Below, piece after piece: positions 1 through 6,060 of a DNA stretch of 6,829 bases. The notes below the pieces were generated by a model that saw only the letters and a program-made list of their open reading frames with translations, made no database searches and had not been told where the DNA came from. Position numbers and translations under genes: made by a program. How positions within the stretch are numbered: the first letter of the stretch is position 1; each line of letters opens with the position of its first letter. This DNA is from JBBIQZ01 sp037442065 (GTDB taxonomy: Bacteria; Patescibacteriota; CPR2_A; CG2-30-33-46). The stretch covers positions 1 through 6,829 of the forward strand of contig JBBIQZ010000037.1 in the NCBI GenBank assembly GCA_037442065.1. Direction: 5' to 3'.

Positions 1-1014
1 GACAGCACTCCCCTCTTAATCGCTACAAAAAATGAAAAAGGAGAGTGGGGGTGGACTAGCGACGTAGGAAGAATATTATTTCAAAAGAACGGTATAGATG
101 GGGGTACAGAATTTACTGGTTGGTGGCTTAATAATTCCGAGTGGCAACAAGTCATTGGTGAACATTTCACTTTGGCAACGATTGATTACGGAATATATTG
201 GAATGAAATAGAGCCCAATCAAGGTCAATTTAATTTTTCTATAGCAGATAAACAGGTGCGACTGGCTGAGGGTAAACAAATGAGAATTAGGGGCATGGGT
301 TTAGTTTTTCCACCAATGTATCCTGATTGGTTAAGAAATTTTCAAGGTTCTCCAGAAGACTTCGAACAAGCTTTAAGAAACCATATTTCAACTATAGTTT
401 CGCACTTTAGCGGAAAGGTAAACGAATGGACGGTAGTCACAGAGCCATATATCCGTCCTTATAGACAAAATGATATTTTATATCAAAAATTTGGCTATGA
501 TTATATCGAGATCGCTTTTCAAGAAGCTAGGCAAGCCGATCCTGAAGCAATACTTATATACGAAGACACCTTCAATCACACTTCTAATGGTATTACGACG
601 TCTTTAACTAGAGATATTGTCTCCAGACTACAATTAAAGGGTCTTATTGATAGGGTTGGATTAGAAATGCATATAGATGCATCTCAACCATTGAATGTTG
701 ACGATATTGTAAAAACTATGCAAAGCTATGGCGTTTCTGTTTCTGTAACATCTGTCGATGTGGATTTAAGCAACGTCGGTGGTACCACAGAAGAAAAATA
801 TCAGTTACAGGCTGAGATTTATGCGAAAATATTGAAAGCATGTCTTGATTCAAGCGTTTGTACAGATTTCTCGGTTTGGGGAATTGGCGACAAAAATCAT
901 TGGTTAGATCAACAAAACGCCGACGCTGACCCAACACCTTTCGACGACAATTTAAACCCAAAACCAGCCTTTTGGGCCATGATGCAAGTTCTTTCAGAAA
1001 ATCTTACTCCTTAA
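1..1014 (+). CDS. GH10-like (xylanase-fold) protein with altered active site, 5'-partial
   Basis: The frame is open from base 1 to a TAA at 1012-1014 (337 visible residues), so the true start and any signal peptide lie upstream; the TTG at 172 is not a credible start because GH10-like sequence precedes it. The protein follows family 10 glycoside hydrolases (endo-1,4-beta-xylanase/cellobiohydrolase, TIM barrel) almost end to end. Landmarks are an EPNQGQFNF block (about residues 72-80), GLVFPPMYPDWL (about 99-110), NEWTVVTEPY (141-150) with the acid/base Glu148, GLEMH with His224, VWGIGDKNHW (292-301) and a closing NPKPAFW motif. The acid/base Glu, His224 and Trp293 are kept, but the nucleophile Glu of the usual TELD motif is Ser251 (TSVD), and several glycone-binding positions are changed. 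It is therefore more likely a glycan-binding or repurposed protein than a normal xylanase. Its 3' end overlaps the convergent glycosyltransferase gene by 21 bases. Fold assignment is strong; activity is unknown. Confidence 0.88.
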   Translation, partial: DSTPLLIATKNEKGEWGWTSDVGRILFQKNGIDGGTEFTGWWLNNSEWQQVIGEHFTLATIDYGIYWNEIEPNQGQFNFSIADKQVRLAEGKQMRIRGMGLVFPPMYPDWLRNFQGSPEDFEQALRNHISTIVSHFSGKVNEWTVVTEPYIRPYRQNDILYQKFGYDYIEIAFQEARQADPEAILIYEDTFNHTSNGITTSLTRDIVSRLQLKGLIDRVGLEMHIDASQPLNVDDIVKTMQSYGVSVSVTSVDVDLSNVGGTTEEKYQLQAEIYAKILKACLDSSVCTDFSVWGIGDKNHWLDQQNADADPTPFDDNLNPKPAFWAMMQVLSENLTP

Positions 1015-1776
1015 TTTTTTGAACCTCTGCAATATAACCAAAACAGCAAATAACGTTCCATATATTAAATATCTCGTTAATAGCCTTGCTGGCTCGTTGA
1101 CTAATCTGAATAACCATTCAAAACCAAATTGTTGAATCAATTTTGGTGCTTGAGGTTTGTTTTTTGAAACGAAATCAAATGCGGCGCCTACAGGAATTAT
1201 GATTAATGGTTTATTTGATTTTTTCAATAGTTTGTATCCAAAAATTTCTTGTTTAGGGCTTCCTAAAGATATAAAAACTACTTGTGTTTTTGAAGAGGAA
1301 ATTTTTTTCCTTAATTTTACCCATTCTTTATTCGTCAATTCTCTGAATCTAGATTCTTCTTCCCCTGCTATTTGTAATTTTGGAAAAGACGTAACTAATA
1401 TTTTTTTTAATTTTTCTAAAACCTTTTTAGTATTTCCATACAAAAAAACCCTGTAGTTTTTTTTGCTTAAAAAAGAGCATGCTTTTAACATTAACTCTGG
1501 TCCGTAAACTCTGTCGTCAAGGTTTTTATCTTCCCCGTAAAGAAATGGTATCGACCACCTAGCCCATTGACTATCCGGAACCAAGTAATCAAATCTATCA
1601 AGTGTTTGCTTTAGATGATTATCGTAATGTGCTTTTACTAAAGTGTGGGATGCGATTGGAGAAATTAATAGGCTTTTTTTATTTTTTATCGCTTTATCAA
1701 GCTCCCTCAAAACAAAATCATAATCGCACGCAGTAACAAAATTGTCAATTATTTTATATTTTCCTTTGTAAATCAT
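994..1776 (-). CDS. WecG/TagA/CpsF family glycosyltransferase (GT26)
   Basis: This is a membrane-associated glycosyltransferase of the WecG/TagA/CpsF family, which typically transfers a HexNAc-type sugar from a UDP donor to a polyprenyl-linked acceptor on the cytoplasmic face. With the ATG at 1776 it is 260 residues, near the usual 240-260. Visible family blocks are VPDSQ (the DG-type motif, putative catalytic Asp68), DRVYGPELM (about 88-96), LGSPKQE (about 171-177), PVGAAFDFVS (about 195-204) and the C-terminal EWLFRLVNEPARLLTRY (about 220-236). A hydrophobic stretch and a basic tail follow, consistent with the membrane-binding appendage of TagA. An in-frame TTG at 1806 would add ten residues, but ATG is preferred because family similarity begins after it; neither start has a clear Shine-Dalgarno. 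It overlaps the end of the upstream epimerase gene by 23 bases, suggesting co-transcription. The usual TxN donor-site motif is absent (ISPIASH instead), pointing to a divergent subfamily. Confidence 0.9.
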   Translation of the reverse strand: MIYKGKYKIIDNFVTACDYDFVLRELDKAIKNKKSLLISPIASHTLVKAHYDNHLKQTLDRFDYLVPDSQWARWSIPFLYGEDKNLDDRVYGPELMLKACSFLSKKNYRVFLYGNTKKVLEKLKKILVTSFPKLQIAGEEESRFRELTNKEWVKLRKKISSSKTQVVFISLGSPKQEIFGYKLLKKSNKPLIIIPVGAAFDFVSKNKPQAPKLIQQFGFEWLFRLVNEPARLLTRYLIYGTLFAVLVILQRFKKLRSKIF

Positions 1777-2803
1777 TTTTATAAATGTCAATAATAATGT
1801 CGTCAACGGAATACTTTACATCCCAAGAAGAATAATTTTTTTTGAATTTAGAGTAGTTGCTTATCCACCATTTGTGATCTCCCGCTCTCGCTTTTTTTTG
1901 GAAGATTATTTTTGGTTTTTTGCCAACGATTTTACCTACTTTATCGATCAGTTCCAAAACTGAAGCACTGTTTTTTCTACCCCCTCCCAAATTAAACACT
2001 TCTCCTTTCTTTGGCTTTTTATAAAAAAAATAAAAAGCTCTGGCTACATCTTTGGCGTCAATAATGTCTCTTACTTGTTTGCCTTTGTAGCCTATTACGG
2101 AAAAGTGTTTTTTATTTTTAAAACCATTAACCATGTACGATAAGAATCCTTGTTCAAAAGCTCCGTTTTGACTTGATCCAGCCACTACCCCCAATCGAAA
2201 CGTACCTGTTTTTAGCCCAAAATAGCGACCGTATTCCTGAACCATTAAATCAGCTGAGGCTTTGGAAACTCCAAAAGGGCTGTGTTTTGATTGGTCGATT
2301 GATAATTCTTCTGTAATGCCGTCATAAAAACGATGTTTTTCTTCTAAATCAAACCTAGTTTTTTTCTCTATGAAGTCAAAATTATTGACTAAATCTCCAT
2401 AAACTTTATTGGTAGACGTAAAGATAAAAATAGCCCTAGGACAATATTTCCGGTATAGCTCAAGTAAATATAATGTACCTACAGTATTAATAGAAAAGTC
2501 TTCTATTGGGTCTTTTGCCGACCAGTCGTGGGAGGTTTGAGCAGCTGTGTGAATGATTAAATTTATTTGTTTTGCGTGTTTGAAAAATATTTCTTCTATT
2601 TTTGATCGATCTCTAATGTCAGCATTATAATGTTTGTATTTGTTCCCCAAAATCTTTTTTTTCGCCAGAAAGTTTGTTTTTATATTGAATAATTCTGCTC
2701 TAATATTGTTGTCTATTCCTAAAACCTCGTGGCCTTTTTTTAAAAATAATCTTGACGATTCAAACCCTATAAGACCGAGTGAACCAGTAATTAATACTTT
2801 CAT
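1754..2803 (-). CDS. NAD-dependent SDR epimerase, CDP-paratose/tyvelose 2-epimerase-like
   Basis: This 349-residue extended short-chain dehydrogenase/reductase has a Rossmann GxxGxxG (Gly7, Gly10, Gly13) and Asp31, which fits NAD ribose binding. Best resemblance is to CDP-paratose 2-epimerase (TyvE/RfbE): STNKVYGDL (130-138), YDGITEELSID (160-170), SPFGVSKASAD (175-185), GKQVRDIIDAKDVARA (241-256) and FNLGGG (270-275). That enzyme oxidises and re-reduces C2 of a CDP-dideoxyhexose in the cytoplasm. The YxxxK motif here reads FxxxK: residue 177 is Phe (codon TTT, plus-strand 2273-2275) while Lys181 is kept. Loss of the Tyr usually cripples SDR chemistry, so exact substrate and activity are uncertain. 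No CDP-dideoxysugar pathway genes are in the window, so another nucleotide sugar is possible. It starts 15 bases after the polymerase-like gene ends and overlaps the following glycosyltransferase, so the three are probably one transcript. Confidence 0.85.
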   Translation of the reverse strand: MKVLITGSLGLIGFESSRLFLKKGHEVLGIDNNIRAELFNIKTNFLAKKKILGNKYKHYNADIRDRSKIEEIFFKHAKQINLIIHTAAQTSHDWSAKDPIEDFSINTVGTLYLLELYRKYCPRAIFIFTSTNKVYGDLVNNFDFIEKKTRFDLEEKHRFYDGITEELSIDQSKHSPFGVSKASADLMVQEYGRYFGLKTGTFRLGVVAGSSQNGAFEQGFLSYMVNGFKNKKHFSVIGYKGKQVRDIIDAKDVARAFYFFYKKPKKGEVFNLGGGRKNSASVLELIDKVGKIVGKKPKIIFQKKARAGDHKWWISNYSKFKKNYSSWDVKYSVDDIIIDIYKNDLQRKI

Positions 2804-2818
2804 AATAATCTTTTAAAA

Positions 2819-4072
2819 CTATAGTAATAAACCCCTAATTCCCCAGAACATAATTTGATAGGAAACTGGCACCGTTGGATTAAATAAGCCATAGAAAAAC
2901 AATGACCAAAATGAAATAATAAAGGCTTTTTCATAATCACTACCTTTTTTTAACAAAAAGGCATCTCTTCTTACAAAGAGATATAAAATAATTATAAATA
3001 CAAACAGAGTTATATATCCCGACTCTGCTAAAACTGCCCCAAAAATATTATGGACAAATTCTTGAGCTCCTTGAGAAGCGATTAGTTGTGATTTATTAAT
3101 AAAAATATTGTTTCTTTTATTTAGATTGTCATAATAATTACCTAGTCCTACCCCAAGTAGACTCGCTTTCCCCATTTCTATTGCGTCTTTTATCTGGACC
3201 AACCTGTAGTTCGTTGGCGCGACGCCGCTTATTTTATCTTCAAATATTAATCTGTCTAAAAAAGAATAGCCTGCATAATAACGCATAATATTATTTATCA
3301 AGAAACTTAATAACAAAACGCTTAAAGTAACAATAAATATTTTTTTGAAACCTATTTTTTTAAAAAATAAGATTGAACCAATAAAACTTACAAAAAGCAT
3401 TAATAATCTTGTCCGTATGTTTGAGAGAAAAGAAAAAGCAGAAATTATTATGAAAAAACCGTAAAAACTCAGGTTATTAATTGATTTTTTCCCTACAAAA
3501 GGAAAAACAAATAATAAAGGTAATATTATTTCATCATAGATATCTGCATATATTTTGCCATCCTGTAATTTTGCAATAACTAAATCAACGTGTTTTTGAT
3601 AGATAAAACCACTTAAATACTTTACAAAAAAATCTTGGTAGAAAATTATTAAAGATTGATAAAAAAAATTAACAATAACGCTTAATAATAATACAAGAAC
3701 TATTTTATGAAGGTGTTTTTTATAGAAAAAAAATACAAAAAAAGCGATTAAAGAAATTAAAACGTCTTTATACCGGTTTAAAAAAGCTGTTAGGTTTATT
3801 ACTATAAAAACCGTCAATGATTGAATAACAAAAAATAATAATACTAAGTTAACAATTAATTTAGAATCTTTGTTTAAAACTATTCGTTTTCTGGAAAAAA
3901 AATATTCTATCAGTTGAAAACAGAGTACTAAAACTAGTAAAATTCTTGCCAGAGCCTGACTGGTCACAAAAGCGCTTTTGAAAAACGGAATAATATAAAA
4001 ATTTGGTATTTTAAAGAAAAAAATGCTGATTAAAAATAAATATAAAAAAAGTTTATTAAGTTTTTTAGTCAT
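2819..4072 (-). CDS. O-antigen polymerase/ligase-like (Wzy/WaaL) integral membrane protein
   Basis: This 417-residue, very Phe/Ile/Leu-rich protein has roughly eleven predicted membrane segments by eye, from residues 7-20 through 399-416. A large hydrophilic loop lies at about 262-350. That loop carries the pattern of the O-antigen ligase/polymerase family: Arg290 in a TNYRL segment, a glycine-rich GVGLGNYY (307-314), and His341-Asn342 just before the next membrane helix, preceded by Arg220/Arg222 in a short loop. Such proteins polymerise or transfer undecaprenol-linked glycan on the outer face of the membrane. Wzy and WaaL types cannot be told apart from sequence of this kind, so no symbol is given. 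It is the first gene of the leftward set, its ATG lying 21 bases from the divergent glycosyltransferase start. It ends with TAG, 15 bases before the epimerase ATG. Confidence 0.85.
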   Translation of the reverse strand: MTKKLNKLFLYLFLISIFFFKIPNFYIIPFFKSAFVTSQALARILLVLVLCFQLIEYFFSRKRIVLNKDSKLIVNLVLLFFVIQSLTVFIVINLTAFLNRYKDVLISLIAFFVFFFYKKHLHKIVLVLLLSVIVNFFYQSLIIFYQDFFVKYLSGFIYQKHVDLVIAKLQDGKIYADIYDEIILPLLFVFPFVGKKSINNLSFYGFFIIISAFSFLSNIRTRLLMLFVSFIGSILFFKKIGFKKIFIVTLSVLLLSFLINNIMRYYAGYSFLDRLIFEDKISGVAPTNYRLVQIKDAIEMGKASLLGVGLGNYYDNLNKRNNIFINKSQLIASQGAQEFVHNIFGAVLAESGYITLFVFIIILYLFVRRDAFLLKKGSDYEKAFIISFWSLFFYGLFNPTVPVSYQIMFWGIRGLLL

Positions 4073-4093
4073 TGTCTAAATTTTATCAAAGAT
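4073..4093. promoter_or_regulatory. 21-base divergent intergenic gap, possible promoter site
   Basis: This is the only spacer between the leftward polymerase set and the rightward glycosyltransferase pair, so at least part of both promoters must sit inside the neighbouring coding sequences. On the minus strand a TAAAAT hexamer (4080-4085, one mismatch to TATAAT) ends 7 bases before the polymerase ATG, which would give a nearly leaderless transcript. No convincing -35 element, operator or Shine-Dalgarno was found on either side. In such AT-rich DNA the hexamer could be chance. Confidence 0.3.
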
Positions 4094-5113
4094 ATGAGAA
4101 TTTTACTTGATACCCACATGTTGGGGAAACAGGAAACAGGAAACGAGAGATATTGGAAAAACTTATCCCAGGCTATAGCAAAATATAAAAAAGTTGAGGT
4201 TTTAAATTATTCTCCAGAATTAAATAATGGTTTATATCGTATATTTTTAGGGTTTGATAAAGCCATAAAGAGGTTTCGACCCGATCTAATCCATGTTCAA
4301 AACTTTGCTCCTTTTAACAAAACTGTTCCTCTAGTTACTACGGTACACGATCTTTGCTTTAAATCTTATCCGAGGTTGTTTAATCTGAAAACTAATTTGG
4401 CGTTTCAGTTTTTTTTTAAAAGATCATTAGAGCAGTCCGACGCGATTATTTGTGTTTCAAACGAAACAAAAAAACAGCTCCTAAGAGCCTATAAGATTAA
4501 CGAGAGAAATATTTTTGTGATCTATGAAGCGGCAGATAAATGTTTTAAATATCTCGAAGACAAAAAGGGTGTTGCTTTAAAATTGTTAAAAAAATTTAGT
4601 CTTACCGGAAAATATTTCCTCGTTGTTGGTAATATCCAAAGTCGCAAACTTCCCTATGAAACAATCAAGGCCTTTAAGGCTATAAAAGAAAACTTTACTG
4701 ACATAAATCTTGTTTTTGTTGGGCATAATAAACTAGGAATAAAACAAACCAATCGGATAAAGATATTTGGATACGTGACGGACGAAGAATTAAATCTTCT
4801 TTATAATGGATCTGTGGGACTTATCTATCTTTCCTTATGCGAGGGTTTTGGGTTACCCATTATTGAGGCTATGACCACAAAAACGCCCGTCGTATGTAGT
4901 AATATTCCTGTCTTCAGAGAAGTTGTTGGCTACAATAATGCCTTATTTGTTAAAAACAATAGGGAGTTGGTTGGGGCTTTAGCTATTCTTTTAAAAAATA
5001 AAATCATTAGAAAAAAATATTCCCTGTTAGGCTATAAAAGATCAAAATTTTTTTCGTGGGAGAAAACTGCCAGAGAAACATTAAAAGTATACAACTGGGT
5101 TCTAAATTCATGA
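4094..5113 (+). CDS. GT4 family glycosyltransferase (GT-B fold)
   Basis: This 339-residue retaining glycosyltransferase has the family 4 arrangement. The N-terminal acceptor half carries ETGNERY (about 14-20), TVHDL (83-87) and CVSNETK (120-126). The C-terminal donor half carries VVGNIQSRK (177-185), with the Arg-Lys that usually contacts the donor diphosphate, IFGYVTDEEL (224-233) and the EX7E signature from Glu250 to Glu258 in EGFGLPIIE. Enzymes of this kind add a hexose-type sugar from a nucleotide or lipid-phosphate donor to a growing lipid-linked glycan at the inner membrane face; the sugar cannot be predicted. The ATG at 4094 follows the divergent gap directly and the N-terminus MRILLDTHML fits the family start. 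The TGA stop overlaps the ATG of the next gene (ATGA), indicating translational coupling. Confidence 0.92.
   Translation: MRILLDTHMLGKQETGNERYWKNLSQAIAKYKKVEVLNYSPELNNGLYRIFLGFDKAIKRFRPDLIHVQNFAPFNKTVPLVTTVHDLCFKSYPRLFNLKTNLAFQFFFKRSLEQSDAIICVSNETKKQLLRAYKINERNIFVIYEAADKCFKYLEDKKGVALKLLKKFSLTGKYFLVVGNIQSRKLPYETIKAFKAIKENFTDINLVFVGHNKLGIKQTNRIKIFGYVTDEELNLLYNGSVGLIYLSLCEGFGLPIIEAMTTKTPVVCSNIPVFREVVGYNNALFVKNNRELVGALAILLKNKIIRKKYSLLGYKRSKFFSWEKTARETLKVYNWVLNS
5110..5113 (+). other. ATGA stop/start overlap coupling two genes
   Basis: The ATG of the SGNH gene shares four bases with the TGA of the glycosyltransferase gene. This decides the SGNH start: an upstream in-frame GTG at 5056 would add 18 polar residues inside the preceding gene and bury the membrane anchor. 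No strong Shine-Dalgarno precedes it, so re-initiation after termination is likely. Confidence 0.75.
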
Positions 5114-6060
5114 AAAAATATCTTTTTGTTGGGTTAATCCTTTTACAAATAGCCGTCATCGGATTTCTTTCTATAAAAATTTTTAAACAACAAAAAAACA
5201 TTCTTGGTAAAACATCCATTAACACCATATCCAAAGATTCAATAGTTTTCTCGCCTACAAGTAGTCTTAAATATTTTTACGAACCGCAAGCAAATTCTAC
5301 AGAGAAAGTAACTAAGGATTGGCTACCATACGAACCCGTATATACAATAAACAGCGATTCCCTCAATGAAAGATTCGAATATCCTACAACAAAGCCCGAC
5401 AAAACATACAGAATCATCGCTTTGGGCGATTCCTTTACGTTTGGACAAAATGTATCAACTGAAAAAAATTGGACGGAGCTTCTTGAAGATGAATTAAACA
5501 AAAATTTATCCTGCAAAAAGTTAGATAAATTTGAGGTAATTAATTTAGGAGTTTATGGTTACGATTCCCAATATGAGATCGAAAGATTTAAGTTGAGAGG
5601 AGCCAAATATAAGCCCGATCTCGTAATTTGGACTTTTACTGATTTTGAAAGAATTTTGGAAAAAATGATGCCATATATCGCGGAACATAAAAAAGAAGCG
5701 GAAAAGTTGGAAAAACAGGGAATTTATTACCAAAACTGGAATGACGCCCGAGAAAATCCAAAAAAAGAGATAGGAAAAGAGGGCTTTAATGAATATTTAA
5801 AAGAACAGTTAGAGAAATTCGACGAGATTTATGATAAAAGCTTGCTTCTTGTAACTCTACCTGCCAATCCAATATATATAAATACGTTAAATAAATTTGT
5901 TTCGCAGCGCAAAAATACTAATTTTTTTCAACCTTCTATACACTGGGATCAGAAGGAATATTTCTTGCCCGATATGCATTTCAATGTTCTCGGTCATCAA
6001 AGAATGGCGACGGAGGTATTCGAATATTTGACAAAAAACAAGATTATTCCTTGCCAATAA
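5110..6060 (+). CDS. Membrane-anchored SGNH/GDSL-type hydrolase
   Basis: This 316-residue protein begins with a short basic end and one hydrophobic helix (about 4-24), a signal anchor with no lipobox, then a roughly 75-residue linker and an SGNH domain. Block I is ALGDSFTFG with nucleophile Ser108; block II is NLGVYGYDS with Gly147; block V is PDMHFNVLGH with catalytic Asp288 and His290. Block III, normally GxND, appears to be TFTD (175-178), so the oxyanion Gly and Asn are missing while Asp178 remains. An insert rich in Lys and Glu (about 184-240) separates blocks III and V. Related anchored SGNH proteins in polysaccharide clusters remove or transfer acetyl groups on the outer face of the membrane; that role here is inference from context. 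It is translationally coupled to the upstream glycosyltransferase, and its end overlaps the convergent carbamoyltransferase gene by 17 bases. Confidence 0.85.
   Translation: MKKYLFVGLILLQIAVIGFLSIKIFKQQKNILGKTSINTISKDSIVFSPTSSLKYFYEPQANSTEKVTKDWLPYEPVYTINSDSLNERFEYPTTKPDKTYRIIALGDSFTFGQNVSTEKNWTELLEDELNKNLSCKKLDKFEVINLGVYGYDSQYEIERFKLRGAKYKPDLVIWTFTDFERILEKMMPYIAEHKKEAEKLEKQGIYYQNWNDARENPKKEIGKEGFNEYLKEQLEKFDEIYDKSLLLVTLPANPIYINTLNKFVSQRKNTNFFQPSIHWDQKEYFLPDMHFNVLGHQRMATEVFEYLTKNKIIPCQ

Noticed and set aside
1157..1456. Open frames on the opposite strand inside real genes, such as this one and those at 716-961, 2634-2816, 5277-5516 and 6413-6658
   Set aside because: They are antisense to genes with strong family matches, show no recognisable protein features and have no start signals.
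2943..2961. Inverted repeat CCTTTTT/AAAAAGG with a 5-base loop
   Set aside because: It falls within the conserved reading frame of the membrane protein and has an AT-only stem apart from two pairs; not a credible terminator.
3215..3232. Local GC-rich self-complementary GGCG/CGCC segment
   Set aside because: It encodes part of the polymerase loop (SGVAPTN), has a 3-base loop and no following T run, so it is not a terminator or RNA element.
3967..3980. Perfect 14-base palindrome CAAAAGCGCTTTTG near the start of the polymerase-like gene, upstream of the divergent start
   Set aside because: It could be an operator, but it lies in coding sequence, occurs once, and short palindromes are expected by chance in AT-rich DNA.
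5056..5109. Upstream in-frame GTG start for the SGNH gene
   Set aside because: It would place 18 polar residues before the membrane anchor and lies inside the glycosyltransferase gene; the ATG at 5110 with ATGA overlap fits better.
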